Notes: generated by a model from the sequence alone, not told the origin. Shown: positions 30,673-43,099, counted from the first letter of the stretch. The stretch: 64,000 nt of DNA from Pascua guehoae (GCA_001600415.1 BCJX01000008.1:867679-931678), one strand, 5' to 3'. Made by a program: numbers and translations.

Positions 30673-33132
30673 CTACGCCCTCTTCTGACGCTTGCTGGAA
30701 CGAGTAGGGAGGTTGGCTGCATGTGAGCTTACTGGCAGGCTCGGTCGTCGACATGACTCACCACTACCTGACGCCCGACTCCTCGTCCTGGATGATTGCG
30801 ATGGCCCTGCTGCAGTGCTGGCGTCGTCGACAGTGGTTTGGTTGGCAGCCGCTCGTGACGTCCGGGTGCGGCGAATGTTCGGATTGGCTGGGGTCTGAGT
30901 ACTCGTGGCCTCAGGGGTATCATCGTCGTTCCCCGCTGCCTTCGAACCGCGAGTGCGGCGAGCGCCTGATGTAGTGGCCCGAGCGGTCCTTGATTTCGCA
31001 TAAGACGTACGGGTCCGGGTCGGCGCAGCGGTTGCAGTGGCAGTTGCCGAAGGTACTTCGTCAACGCTGCTGTCGTCGCTATCATCGACGTCACCGTCAT
31101 CACTGTCATTGTCATCCAAACCACCTCCGTCTCCACCCCGTCCGTCCGCCTCCACCTCCGTCAAGGTCGCCTGCTTGCCGAGACGCTTCCATCCGGGCTC
31201 CTTGCCCTCCTCCACAGGCTGCCAATCGCGGTCGTCCCAGTCCCAGTGCATCCAAGTTGTGTTCCAGCCGAAGAACGATGTCCAGTTGGGGGTCAAATAC
31301 GTTTCACGGGTGATGTCTGCCACCAGCTCCTCGCTGACGACGCAATGATTGGCGTAAATCCGGGTGAGGGGTGTAACGCCACGCTTGATGCACTCCGAAG
31401 GACGGGTAGATGAGCGGGAAGTGGCGAGGAGAAGTACCGCGTTGCCGTCTAGCCGCTGATTGTAGCCGGCTATTGCGATGGCTGTGAGCTTTGGCAACAA
31501 AGGTGTCGCAGAGGTCGTCGAGGCCGCAAGGCGGAGGAGTATGTCGTTGGGGGACGAGCCGTACACCTGGCAGTCGGAAATGTTTAGGAAGCGCAGTGAC
31601 ACCAGCTCAGGCAAGACATTGAGCAGGCTCTCGGTTGTCCAGCAACAGCGGCCAATATCGAGTGACGTCAAGTTTGGGAGGAGACGGGCGGTGAGTGGCT
31701 CCCGCAGTTGCACAGTGATGTCGTCAGACTGAAACTCGTACAAGACGAGGTCTGTCACGTTTGGCGCATCAAAGTTGTATCGTCTACTCGCTGCCCGAGA
31801 GACACCCAGCCGCCTTAGGTAAGGCAAAGATAGCGTGTCATTATGGTGGTTCGCAGCGTCCATGCCTGCTTCGAACCGGTAGCCTCCGCCCAGTTCGAGG
31901 ACTTCGAGGCGAGGCATGCAGCGTAGGAGGCATGGAAGTGTAGTACCAACGAGAGTTTGCTCGAGGTGGAAGAAGCGCACGGACGCCAGCTGTGCGGGAT
32001 CGATTGGTTGTAGCGGCACTCCTGCACGCGAGTAGGTAGCGCCTTGAGTCTCCGGAAGGAGATGCGAATGCGGGATAGGACAGCCTTTGATGGCGACGGC
32101 GAGGTATGCTGGCGCCTCGTTGTAGATCGACTTGAGACCCCTGGAATTTGGAGCCAGGATGTCTAGGAATAGCTGCGCACTCGGCCCTGTACGCACACTC
32201 TCGAGCTCGACAAACTCCCCTATCACCCGCCAGTAGTCTCGTCCACTCCGGAGGTCGAGCTTGCGGATGCCTGCCATTGATGGGGCAAGCAGCTTTTTGA
32301 TGCTGTTTATCCACGGTCTCGTAATATCATGCCGCAAAACGGAGACGTCCCGGATGGCCCCGCGCTCGACCCAAAGTCTGGTCTTCCCAACCGGTTTGTG
32401 GCCGGTGAGTAAAAGGTGTGACCACAACACACGCGATGAGATCACCACCGACCGCCAGTAAGCGCAGATCCGGCCGAGGAGGAGTGGAAAGTTGGGGTCC
32501 ATGGCGACGCCAGCCTGGCCGATGAGAATGAGAACGTCGGGCGTAAGGCGGTGCGCGACACTTTCTTTCGAAGGCCTGACCTTTGCTGCGCCGTCGTTTG
32601 CCACATCTTGCAACGCAGTAATCTGCTCTTGGGCACGTAAGAGCTCCTTTCCAGTGGCCGTTGAGACCAAGCCCTCGGCCGTTTCGAGGACGCGTTGGGC
32701 AGCCAAGGGTTTGTCGAGTGCAAGCAAGACTTCGGCCACCCGTATCCACGGCTATCATCAGTTTTGATCATCAGGCAAGTCCCTACCTTGTAACTGTTCT
32801 TCCCGTACGTCTTACACAGTCCTTGAGCATGGTCGTACGCCGCCCACTTGTTGGCCGTGTCCATGTGCATCAACGCCGAAGCCAGGGCGTCGATAGCGTC
32901 ATACCGGTTGTAGCCGAGGACGTAGGCCTGCGAATCAGTAGTGGCCAGTGGCACGGGCATCAGAAGAACACCCCTTCTATAACAGAAGTGCCTATGGAGA
33001 TGTGCAACTCACCCTGTTGAACGTGCGTGAGGCGGCATCATAATCACCCTCCTTGAGCCGTCGCTGGCCCGCGGCAAACGCCTTCCGAGCGAGCTCTGGG
33101 TCTTGTTCTGTGGGCCTCTTGAGCGGCGGCAT
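30673..33132 (-). CDS. TPR-like plus F-box/LRR-like protein
   Basis: Three exons (33132-33013, 32927-32787, 32751-30673) give about 779 aa. The first ~120 residues look like TPR helices (AGQRRLKEGDYDAASRTFNR, AYVLGYNRYDAIDALASALMHMDTANKWA). An F-box-like segment follows (LTPDVLILIGQAGVAMDPNFPLLLGRICAYWRSVVISSRVLWSHL in outline). Leucine-rich repeats come next (LPYLRRLGVSRA, LLPNLTSLDIGRC, LVSLRFLNISDCQVYG). The tail is acidic, then Thr/Arg-rich, and ends in the nuclear-localisation-like SSKRQKRA. The TPR plus F-box plus LRR layout resembles Pof3/Dia2-type SCF ubiquitin-ligase receptors. That function is inferred. Intron 2 is only 35 nt (32752-32786). A GTGAGT...TGCAG segment of 45 nt near the 3' end is a multiple of three and could be either spliced or retained. 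Confidence 0.7.
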
Positions 33133-34699
33133 TGATGCCAATGGTGAACAATGGTGCGAGGACAAAAGGTGGGAAGAAAGGAAAAGAAGAGGATCTTTGT
33201 TAAAAGGTCGTGCGATGGTAATCTGGTATCACGGGAGCAACGCGTTAACGAGGGTGGCGTTCCCGGCGAGAGCCGGCTAGGTATCTGCACGGATCGCGTA
33301 CACGGACGGGCACGGACGCGTCAAGTGGTGACCGGACATGACGCGGCTGGTTTGTTTTTGGATCACGTGACATTCTTCTTTCAGGCACACGAACCCCTCA
33401 TTATTTCCAGATTCCAGAGCAGTGGCCCTGCTGCGTTCTCAATGGGATGGGATCACCTCTCCGCCCATACTACTACGTTTGACATGTCCTCTAGCATTTG
33501 GCGTAGCAATAGCAGATGAGAGCAGTTGAGATTGTAAGCAGCGTTTGCCACCACAAGACTTGGCATAAAGCTTCTGGCACTTGCAACCGCACGCGCGGTC
33601 GTCACCGACGCCCCTGGCAGCCAGCAGTGACCGTGCAATCCCCGATGGTCCATTGCCTTTGAGGACTGTGGAGGACATCATCAGTGACAGTTGCACTGCT
33701 GAAAAAAATGTGTTGAATGTTCTGCCAGGAAGCGTGGATCCACCCTGCGTGCCTTTGAACCACCGGCGGCAGTTGGGAAAGCTATGTCCCGTTGCGCGCC
33801 GAGTTGATTTCATTCTCTGCCAGGGTATGGACAGGGGCAAGACTGAAAGTGTTTTGCAAAATGAGACATAAACTTGCTGCTGCGCAAGGATTCTGACGGT
33901 TTTAGATCAAGGGATTGGTCTTCGCTCACCACCTCCAAGCACTCCCTGACCAAAATGACGACATTGAGTATTATCTTTAAGGCCAGTTGTCCGGCGATAA
34001 TCAGATAAGGTCTTCGCCATGTTTGAACCTTGGAACGTGCGTGGAACGTGCGTAGGGCTCCACTTATTCTTGGCAGGGTCTCCAAGGTGACCCACTTGAC
34101 CTGGGACGTCTGAACGGCCACGTACAGAGCAGTGCGCTGGCGGGTGTTTCTCGGCCGATGAGCAACCCCGACTGAGGCCTGCAGCACAGTACACGACAGG
34201 ATATGGTGGGAGGATGGTAGTCTGAGCGAGAGCCCGCACTATGCTTGCATCAAGTTACAAACAGCTGTATGGGGGAGGGACAACACAACCGGGGCCACCA
34301 CGACCACAGCACTGCTCCATGGGGGCGGCACTACCGCCCTACCATGCACAGGTCATGTTGCACGTTGTAAATGCCTGATCTTGTCCCTCTTGACACACTT
34401 TTCACTCAAATGCCCGGCAGCGCGCAGCGCCCCGGAAAGCCATGACGCAGTCCACCCCGTGGGGTACTGCGAGGGGCGTAATGGGGCCAAAGGTGGAGGT
34501 GATGGGAGGGAACTGGTTGCGTTGGGCACACGGGACGTGTGCTTCTTCCCTCGTCTCTCTCACCCCCCTTCACTTCATCAACTGCTCTTTCTCACCCCCC
34601 CCCCCTCTCTTTTCTTGCCTCTCCGCGTGTTTAAGGCATTCTCCATAACGACGTCGTCGTCGCACTGTCCAGCACAAGCGCTTTCTCTGGCACATCAAG
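33133..34699. other. Intergenic region between divergent genes
   Basis: About 1.6 kb between two F-box-like genes that point away from each other. A C-run (34590-34604) and CT-rich sequence precede the start at 34700. No coding frame is supported. Confidence 0.5.
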
Positions 34700-36240
34700 A
34701 TGAGCTCCACAGCCGTAGAGCCCTCATACCCTCCTCGCCGATCCGGCTCTACACCCCGTCTCACCATCGACCACAGGATGTATCCCCACATCTTCGAAGA
34801 TATCATTCAACACGTGTCGTCCTCGAGGCGCACTCTCTTTGCTCTCTGCTGCACCTGCTGCAACGTGAAAGAGGTGATCGACCCCTACCTCGTCACCCAC
34901 CTCGTCGTCTCCGAGGAAGGTGACCAGTTCGGCTCGTCGATCGAGGTCCGGCCGTACGGGTGCGGGGAATGGTTCCCCCCTTGGGCTGTGGGCGGAACGC
35001 ACTACTACGACAAGGATGCCGACGAGTACGACTACCAGTTCGAGGGCGAGAATGAAGGCGAGAACGAGGACGTGGACGGCAACAAGGCGAATGACGAGGA
35101 TGCCGAGTGGGACGCAAACGAGGAAGGCGACTGGTACGAAGACGACATCGAGGACGAAGATGAAGACGAAGACGAGGCTAGCTGCGGTTCAAGCGATCAA
35201 CACTCGACTTCCGCGACCTTCCCGGCCGCCAACTCTAGTATTGTAGGTACTGAGAAGCCTTCGGATGTGGGCGATCGAGATCTGAACAACTCCAGCTGAC
35301 GGCCCAGAGTACTATCGCATTGAAGGACGACACTAACGAGCGCCATGCTCAAGACGACGCTCAAGACGACGCTCAAGACCATGCTCAAGACGACGCTCAA
35401 GACGTATACTATTTCGACAAGTCCGACAATTGCAGTGACTCCGACTCCACCTACGTCCCAAGCGAAAGCGACAGCGGTTCTTTTCTTGAAACAATCGAAC
35501 TGTGGCTTGACTATGGCCTCGAGAATCTTCCAGGTCCCAAGGTCCTGGATGTTGTGGGCCCTGTTCGCAGTGACTGGCTAGAGGGCATGGACTGTTCCCT
35601 TTTGCGGACCGTGCGCTTCCGCCCTCTACCGTTGCCCCTTCAGTGTTGTTGGTACGGCGGTCGGCATCCAACTGCTGCGACTGTGAGCATCGTTTTGGCA
35701 GACACTGTCGTTGAATTCGCCGATTGGGAGAAAAGCACAGCAGGTCAGAACGCCACTGTCCGGTTGGAGACCCCCCACACTGGCGTCAAGCACCTCGTTT
35801 GCAACATACGATTCCGCGGCGACAACCACTTGGTTGGTGGCGTCATCGTTCCGCCACAGCTGTCTCAGCTATCGACTCTGGAGGAGGTCGTCTTCGTCTT
35901 CCAGCGTGACAAGCACCCAGCACCGTACATAACCTCCTGCCCCGAGACCACACGAATGTTTGGAGACACCGTAGGGATCATTGCGGCTGAACTTCCACGT
36001 GTGCGGGCCACGTTCGTAGGACTCGAGAACATCACTCCTCGCTGGGTGTACGGCGATCCCCTGGACGGCCACTCCACGTTCTACCTGTGCCTGGAGATCG
36101 ATCGCGTTTTGCGGAGCCTTCACCCCAGCTGGTCCGCAAACGACCTGCGAGTTGCCCACAGCCGTGTGTCCTTCATGTCACTCAACGATTACCGCATCAA
36201 GATTGGTCACAAGCAGTTCAGGCTTCACACCATCGAGTAG
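34700..36240 (+). CDS. F-box-like protein of basidiomycete-specific type, acidic insert and AQDD repeats
   Basis: Two exons (34700-35242, 35308-36240) give 491 aa. The N-terminal segment HRMYPHIFEDIIQHVSSSRRT, followed by LFALCCTCCNVKEVIDPYLV, has the helix pattern of the F-box-like domains that are abundant in Trichosporonales and Tremellales. A strongly acidic stretch (Asp/Glu, ~70 residues) follows. After the intron comes a perfect 12-bp tandem repeat coding Ala-Gln-Asp-Asp (about five units, one AQDH). The C-terminal ~250 residues have no domain I can name. They end with the typical tail WSANDLRVAHSRVSFMSLNDY. It probably acts as a substrate-recognition-like protein, but ubiquitin-ligase function is not shown. 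Confidence 0.65.
35347..35406 (+). repeat. 12-bp coding tandem repeat (AQDD)n
   Basis: GCTCAAGACGAC repeated about five times in frame, with one unit reading GCTCAAGACCAT. It encodes the AQDD series of the F-box-like protein. Near identity of units suggests recent slippage and length variation between strains. Confidence 0.9.
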
Positions 36241-37585
36241 CAACCCATCACTCTAACCCCACATTCATTCAATTCTCAACTCGCCATCACGACACCGAGC
36301 TCCAACCCCCGCATGCCACCCCCAGGTGAGAGCACACGAAACAATACACCATGGACTCACACTGACATTCCACGTCCCACCAGCTGCCCTTCTCATCCAT
36401 ACCATGACACTCTCGCCCCCCACATTGTCCACACGCCTGTCGCACCGCCACCCACCTGTGTCCCTACCCACCGCACTTTCGCATAGTCAATAGCCTCCAG
36501 CATCCATTATACACGTACTCTCTTCCGACCCATCACTCGCGTCCCAATCTGTACAGCTGTTCGACTATTGATCACTTTACGTACTGCAAGCCTTCTCAAA
36601 CTCGGCGTCGGGACGGTGAAGGCAACAGCGATGCGGCCCACGCGGAACGAGCCAGTAGGGAGATGCTCGCCGCCCTCGCCTCATATCTCGGGCATGACTG
36701 TATTTATATGAAGTTGCTTGTAAGCATGAAACAACGGCTCTCTGCCCGTGGATTCAAGTACACCCGGGATGATCGGGAAAACACAGACAGCCTCAGGCGG
36801 CGCTCCGAGGACATGTGCTGAGTACATCTTGCCGGACCAAAAGGAGAAACTCAAGTTCAGGTTACCGACGGCTGCAAGGTAGCATATTGTGGAAGCGCGT
36901 GTGAAACCAATGTTTGAAGTAGGCCCCTGAGTATCAAGACTACATGGTACCTTTTTACTTGCGGCTCGTTCCAAACTCAAACCCAATGGGGCAGAGAACC
37001 GAGCAGGAATGTGAAGATCAGGAGGTTGGGCCATGTTGGGAAACACTGTCTCTCGCGGCTGTACTCGTGTGTAGCTTGGGTACCCCGGGTATGCGCGGTC
37101 ATTGACATCCACATCGACGCTGTTGCATCCGTCTTGCACTGACCAATAGACTATCGGTCGCCTTCAAGGTCGCGGCCATGGTCTCGAGAAGGTACGCAAG
37201 ACCGAGACCGAACAGCTACCCGACAACTATGATTGTAAGCAGACTGTACCTTATTTTGGTAACAGTGGCTTGTTGACAGCACGCGAGTCTCTTGCCATTT
37301 GAGTTGAAGTCGGTGCCCTGCCAAGCCTTGATGCTAAACTCAAGTCCGTATGTGACAACCTTCTCGTGCGTCCACATGGTTACAGGGATTCTTTGTCACT
37401 TGACATGGCAGTTGGACACTAAACGACAGACTGTGAGGGGTTGCCCCGCCGTGGACATCGAAGCCCATGAACGATATAAAACTACGGCCAGGCAACCTGA
37501 GTTCAGTCGCCAACCCAGCAACACCTTCCCATCTTCCCTCTTCCTCTCGCCAAATCTACTGTACATCCTTCTCTCCGTCCTCAAC
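36241..37585. other. Intergenic region, no gene supported
   Basis: The first 300 bases are CA/CT-rich 3' flank. A minus-strand 152-codon frame (36681-37139) has no signal, domain or splice pattern. A perfect TATAAAA lies near 37476-37482, about 105 bases upstream of the next start. Confidence 0.5.
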
Positions 37586-38003
37586 ATGCTGTTCAGCAAC
37601 GTCATCACGTTTGCAATGTCAGCTTCCGTCGCGCTTGGTGCATGGGGCGACTGGTGCCAGATGCCTGGGCAGAACGGTTCGTACGACCATCATGCTCATC
37701 AAGTACGAAACTGTGCTGACAGCAGGCGTCTGCGTTCCAACGGGCGAGTGCAAGCAATTTCCAGGATACAACTACCGAAGCGGCTATTGCCCCAACGACC
37801 CAGACGACGTCAAGTGCTGCGGGCGCAGGGACTACTGTGTTCACATTCTGCACGGGAGGTGCCCCGGCGGCGACGATGTAAAGTGCGTCAAGGACGACCA
37901 GCGGTGCTGGCATGTGGGGGCAGGCTTTTGTCCCGGCGGCGACGGCTTTAGATACAATGTTCGCCTGTACTATGGCGCCAACGGCAGGACTGTGAGCTGC
38001 TAG
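37586..38003 (+). CDS. Small secreted protein with repeated CPG-CC cysteine modules
   Basis: Two exons (37586-37676, 37726-38003) give 122 aa. The N-terminus MLFSNVITFAMSASVALGAWG is a signal peptide. The rest carries successive cysteine modules: GVCVPTGECKQFPGYNYRSGYC-PNDPDDVKCC in outline, then C-VHILHGRCPGGDDVKC, then C-WHVGAGFCPGGDGF. The unit C...(S/H)G-x-CP(G)G-D-x-V-x-C(C) is like the short cysteine-rich module found beside fungal GH25 lysozymes and in small secreted proteins. There is no enzymatic domain here. It is probably extracellular with a binding role. The intron donor is a weak GTTCGT, but the join restores the cysteine module in phase. Confidence 0.7.
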
Positions 38004-38494
38004 GAAGAATGGAGGAGGCGAGCGGAGGGAGGATTATGCAAGCAATGTGAGACGCTCAGTCGTATAAGATTCTGACCAAAATGGTCATGAGCAAGTGATT
38101 GTCTCGTTACGGGATTCGGGGACACAGAGCTGTGAATTTGTTATGACTAGTGACATGGGACGAACCTCGTCTGCTGTCAGAGATATTCAGAGTAGACGAT
38201 GGTTTTATCGCCTGGATGCCATGCCATGGAAGCGGGCCGACATGAAACAAGTTGGGTTGCCGATCATGACGTCACGTCCCATTGTTCTGGGCTGCAAATT
38301 GCCAACTCGCGCATTGGTCCCCACTCACTCCACAACACGAACAGGTGGTTCGGTCCATTCCAATGGTCCTCGTGGGCCATTGAAATGGACAGGAATCCAG
38401 CCTTCAACCTTTGCCCCGTGAGCGCCAGCCTCATCTGTGCTTCTCTTCATCCACCATCTTGCTCCATGGCATTCTTTCGGTCACCATCACCACC
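38004..38494. other. Promoter region of P450 gene
   Basis: About 490 bases with no coding frame. It contains the pair TTCGGTCCATTCCAATGG / TCCTCGTGGGCCATTGAAATGG near 38350-38390, an imperfect inverted repeat (CCATTCCAATGG and CCATTGAAATGG). Confidence 0.45.
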
Positions 38495-40587
38495 ATGACG
38501 CCCAACGACACCACCATACCGGCGCTCGAGCGTGCCCTCGGCTGGTCGCCATTCAGCGCCGCCCCCTCCTTTAGCTTGATCACGACCTCTCCGTGGTGGA
38601 CTGCCCTGTTCACCGTTGTCGCTCTGGTCGCCACACTGCACCTTCTTATTCGCCCGTCTACCCCGCAGTACACTGCCGAGGTACGCAACCTGCCCGGTCC
38701 CAAGCTGCCATGGTATGGCTGGCTCCTGGGCAACATGGTCGAGTTGGCCGAGTACCGCGATACAGTCATGCACCCGGACTGGGTCAAGATGGGGTGGGTG
38801 GGGGTGTACAAGTCGCTGTTTGCCATGGACCGTATCTGGATCATCGACCCGGTGGCGCTGCAGTACATTTTCCAGCATCCCGATGCGTTTGAGCGGCCCA
38901 CCGACATGCGAACCATCCTGGGGCGGATCATGGGCAAGGACGGCCTGGCGGTCATTGACGGCGACCAGCACCGGCGCCTCCGGCGTGTGCTCAACCCGGC
39001 CTTTTCGACTGGTGAGATCCGCGACAAGCTCCCGGTCATCTACGACAAGGCGTTTGAGCTCCAGGCCTTGATGGACAGGCTGATCGAGGACGACTCGCTC
39101 GAGCTCGTCGCCGCCCATATTCCGCCAGCACCCGTCGACCGCGTACCGGGTGCACGCAAAATGGACGTGCTCAAGTTTGCTGGGTGGCTGACCACCGATG
39201 TCCTTGGCCGGACAGGCTTTGGTCACGACTTTGAGTCGCTTGCGGGGGAAAACGACGACGGGCATCTGTCGAGCACGTTTACGCGCATGACCAATGCCGC
39301 GCACGGCATGGCGTTTATCACCGAGGCCCAGAACGCAATTCCCATCCTGGATAAGATTGTGCGTACCACCATCGTGCCAGGCGGCTGACGTTCTAGCCAA
39401 CGCACAATCGCAAGGAGATTGCAAGGGCACGCGAGGAAATGGAGCGCTACTCTGACGTGGGTAAACTGCCCCTGGCATGGTAGTACTAACATCTAGGCAT
39501 TTGTGGACAAGAGGAAGAACCAACTCGCGGCCGAGGGCCCGAGTACCGACAAAGACCTCCTCACCCTCCTCGTGCAGGCCAGCACTGGTGCCGACCCAAA
39601 GATGAATGCGACAGAGGTCCGCGCGCAGATGGCCGCCCTCGTGAGTACTTCCTGGATACCCATATCAGGCTGACCCCACAGCTCTTTGCGGGTAGCACGA
39701 CCACCGCTGCGGCCATTTCGAGCTCACTGTACCGCCTTGCCCTGCATCCAGACATCCAGCGTTGCCTCCGTGCAGAGATTGATGCGGTGGGAGAGGACAG
39801 GCCCAGCTTGTGAGCCAAACTCTCTTTGCCACGGCCATTGACTGACCCATGACAGCGAAACACTCAACAACCTACCTCTCCTGGACGGTGTAGTCCGAGA
39901 GACACTGCGCCTCGACTCACCAGTGTCCTGCACGTGCCGGATCGCGACGAGAGACATGGTAGTCCCCCTCAGCCGACCGGTACGCGGACGCGATGGGACG
40001 CTCATGGAGAGCCTCCCCGTCTCCAAGGGAACGTACTTCTTCATGTGTAAGTCTGCGCCATCCCGTTTCCGTACCACTTCGACCATCCGTCTTACTTCCT
40101 TAGCAATGGGATGCCTTAACCGCCTGACCGAAGTCTGGGGACCCGACGCCGAAGAGTACAACCCCTACCGACACAGTGACCCGACTCTACCCAAGATGGC
40201 TGTGCCGGGAGTGTGGGGAAAGTGAGTCGAGCCGGCGGATGACTAGACCAATGAACTAACATCCCTTAGTGTGAGCTCGTTTATCAACGGTCCGCACCAC
40301 TGCATGTGAGTAACCTGTTACTCAGCCCCGACTAACTGCAGTGGCTACCGCCTCGCTGTGGCCGAGATCAAGGTCGTCCTCTACACGCTCTTACGTATGT
40401 TTGAGTTTGAGGAGCTGCCCAGCAAACCAAAGGTCGTGTTTCTTACAAGGTAGGCTGACCAGTGGGGAGGGATCGAGGGAGAACGACAGCGGCTAACCTA
40501 TTCAGCATTGCAACGCGCTCAGAAGTCAAGGGAGAAGAAGGCGGACAGCTTCCTCTGCTTGTACGCCCGCTTGCATCGCGCGAATAG
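38495..40587 (+). CDS. Cytochrome P450 monooxygenase (nine exons)
   Basis: Nine exons, all in phase: 38495-39358, 39397-39456, 39497-39640, 39682-39809, 39855-40045, 40104-40221, 40270-40305, 40342-40449 and 40506-40587. They give 576 aa, the usual fungal P450 length. Residues about 33-52 (WWTALFTVVALVATLHLLI) form the endoplasmic-reticulum anchor, followed by the proline-rich hinge LPGPKLPWYGW. The I-helix reads LFAGSTTTAAAIS, the K-helix ExxR is VVRETLRLDSPVS, and the haem loop is FINGPHHCIGYRLA (F-x2-G-x3-C-x-G with the Cys ligand present). It should oxidise a lipophilic substrate at the ER with a cytochrome P450 reductase. The subfamily is not assignable by eye. A 36-nt intron splits the haem-binding motif between HHC-I and GY. 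Confidence 0.93.
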
Positions 40588-40975
40588 TAGGCATCGCTTA
40601 TGATGGAGGAGGACATCAAAATGGAAATTCTTGACGCATTGGTGAATCTCAGTCCACGAATTGCTTCAGTATTTCGTTACTGTACATATCTACCTTACTC
40701 ATGTATGCATCGCTGGTTATTCCATTCCCACATGAGTGCTTATCCCATTCCCCCATGAGTTTTGCCCCATCCTACTCGGCGGGCGGATCGTGATGCTCAC
40801 ATGGACAAGGAGCGGCGCGTTGTGTGAAACCAGTGGCTGCGGGTTGATCAAGATGGAGTACATTGGTGTACAAATAGAATAGCAATGCGGCAAGACGTGA
40901 AGTGTAGAAGCTGGTGTACGGTACAGTAGGCATTGGGTTTGACTCCCAAAGTGATGGCGATTATCGATAGAAATG
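40588..40975. other. Convergent 3' intergenic region
   Basis: Space between the P450 gene and the MCT-type gene, which converge. A T-arm-like sequence TTGGG-TTTGACT-CCCAA at about 40934-40950 lacks a matching acceptor stem. No gene is seen. Confidence 0.45.
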
Positions 40976-42871
40976 TCACTTGTCAAACTGGCGTTCCTCT
41001 ACACGCGGTTCTGGTTGTTTGTCCTCTACATCCATAGCGGATGGCTCGCTGCTCTGGACAGTCTGACTTTCTGGGTCCTTTCTCAACGCGCGGCGGCGTG
41101 CCCAAGTATGATACAGCGGCGCCATGATGGTGAGTACTCCGCCGACGGCAAACGTGCACCCGCAAAAGATTGCGGCGTACAGGAAGCTGTCGTTTCCTGC
41201 CGTAATGAGAGCTGCGGGGTGAGCATCATTTCCTGTTTGACCCTCGTCGTGACCGCAAGAAACTCACCAGATGAGATGACCGGACCAACGAGCGAGGGGA
41301 TGGCCAGTGAGGAAATGACCATGCCGAACCGCATACCCGACTCGTGCAGGGGCGAAATGGCCGCCGTCGCAGCGGGGACGGCCGTAAACCAGCCGCCTGC
41401 CACGATGCCGTACCACGCAAGTCCGACGATTGTGCCCGCCGTGCCCACCTGCGGAGCCCAGAGGCCAAACATGCCAATGGCGCCGGCGAACCCCAGCGTG
41501 CCGTATACGCGCCAGACGCCGAGTTTGTCAGCAAGCGAGCCCAGCACGAGACGCCCGACGATCGAGCTGCCGAGGCAGATGGTGATGGCGTACGCGACAA
41601 TGTTGGCGGGCAGGTGGTTTGCTTGGGCGTATGGAATCGCCGCAAAGAATGGCGTTAGGAGGCTGGGTTGTAGGTCAACATTTGTATGGAATTCACCCAC
41701 CTACTTTATTCCAAAACAAGCTGCACCCGCGACGTGGAAGCAGTACTGCGGGTCCTTCCACGGACCCTTCAGGTCACTCCAGGGCGGCGGGCGGCGCGGT
41801 GGCAGCCGCGACTTCATGAACAGAAACCCAGGGAGCATGAGGACAAAGTTGAAGCCCGCAATGATGAGCATCGTATCGCGGTATGCTGTGCGTGTAAGCC
41901 CGTGTGCGTGCGAGTGGTAGCACAACTTACAGAGCCGCCTGACCAACTGCTCAAACATGATGGGGTAGATGACACCGCCGACGCCAGAGCCGCACACAAT
42001 GATGCCCACCGCAAGGCCGCGGTTGCGGTCAAACCAGTGCGAGGCGACGGCTGCGGACGGCGCGTAGATGAGCGCTGCGGCAATACCAAACAAGATGAAG
42101 GACAGCATGAACTGGTAGTATTCGCGCGAGACTATGCGGTTAGTTTGGTTTCACTATTGGTGGTGGAATCCCTTAGCCACACCATTTCGATTTCGACGCA
42201 GGGCGAGTGGAACTGGTGAGAAGAGGCCCTCACAGCCCCCGCCCGGTTTCTGGCTGTCACCAGCCCTCAGAGTTTGTCACCTCGCGTCCTGGTTGACTGC
42301 CAGGGAGGTGCGAAGCCAGCGCAGTCCAGATACAGTGATAGTCACGGCAGGTTCGGACGGGAAACAGAGCTCCCACACACAAAGCACTCCGGGGCGACTC
42401 ACAAGCCAGCCCAATAATGGATACAAACGAGCTGAGAAGACAGGACAACGCCAAGAGACGGGGACCATGGACGTCAAAGTACCGCCCCGAGACCATGGCG
42501 CCGCCAAACTCGAGCAGAGTCTGTATGGACCCGAGCCAGCTGGGCCGTCAGCACTGAACAACCACAGTCAACTCAAAACTCACGATACAGTCGACTTTGA
42601 ATAGTGCGACAGCTGGTGGGTGAGGTAGTACGCCTGCAACTGGCCATTTGCCGAGACTGCCATTGTCAACACCAGCCCTGCCCGCCATCGTCTGAACCGA
42701 CTCACTCATGCCAAAGATGCAGAACTGCTGGAAAAAAGCCGCAAACACGACAAGCCACGCCTCGCGACCCCCGTCTGGCGGCGGGCCGATGGACACGGGC
42801 GTCTCGGACCGCATCTCGTCTGGGTGATGCTCGTGCGCCAGCGGTAGTCCCGGGACGTCTCTTTCGTCCAT
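40976..42871 (-). CDS. Monocarboxylate-transporter-like MFS protein (SLC16/MCH type)
   Basis: This is a multi-exon gene (about seven exons). The N-terminus is cytosolic (MDERDVPGLPLAHEHHPDE) and followed by PPPDGGREAWLVVFAAFFQQF, the MCT family entry signature (DGG-x-G/A-W-V-V). After intron 1 the frame continues ISANGQLQAYYLTHQLSHYSKS, then EFGGAMVSGRYFDVHGPRLL, the 'G..YD..G.R' loop. Later exons give ALIYAPSAAVASHWFDRNRGLAVGI and VGRLVLGSLADKLGVWRVYG. The C-terminal cytosolic tail is hydrophilic and ends EERQFDK at 40976. Fungal members import or export monocarboxylates or other small acids, and some act as riboflavin or nicotinate carriers. The substrate is unknown. The reading has about twelve hydrophobic segments. 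Confidence 0.85.
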
Positions 42872-43099
42872 GGTGGGGGTTTCGAGGTGGAGAGAGTAGT
42901 GGCGACAAGTGGATAGGGAGTTGCGTCCGAGACGACCCCGGTATGGCCTATTTTGGAGCCCCTGGAACGCCGCAGCGGCGATAGATTAGGCACAACGCCC
43001 GGTCAACTCCGACTCCACTGGAGGTTGTCACTGGATCACTGGATCACTAGATCACTGGGCCGTCGTTCACGGGGCCACTGGTACCGAGCAAGGCACCAT

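Noticed and set aside
36681..37139. 152-codon minus-strand frame
   Set aside because: No signal peptide, domain or repeat; ordinary length for chance open frames in this GC range.
40934..40960. Perfect T-arm-like hairpin TTGGG-TTTGACT-CCCAA
   Set aside because: The loop lacks the conserved C56 and no partner for the following 7 bases is found upstream.
27549..42871. A secondary-metabolite gene cluster (SDR, nitrilase, P450, MCT)
   Set aside because: No core synthase (PKS, NRPS, terpene) is present, and unrelated F-box and secreted genes lie between.
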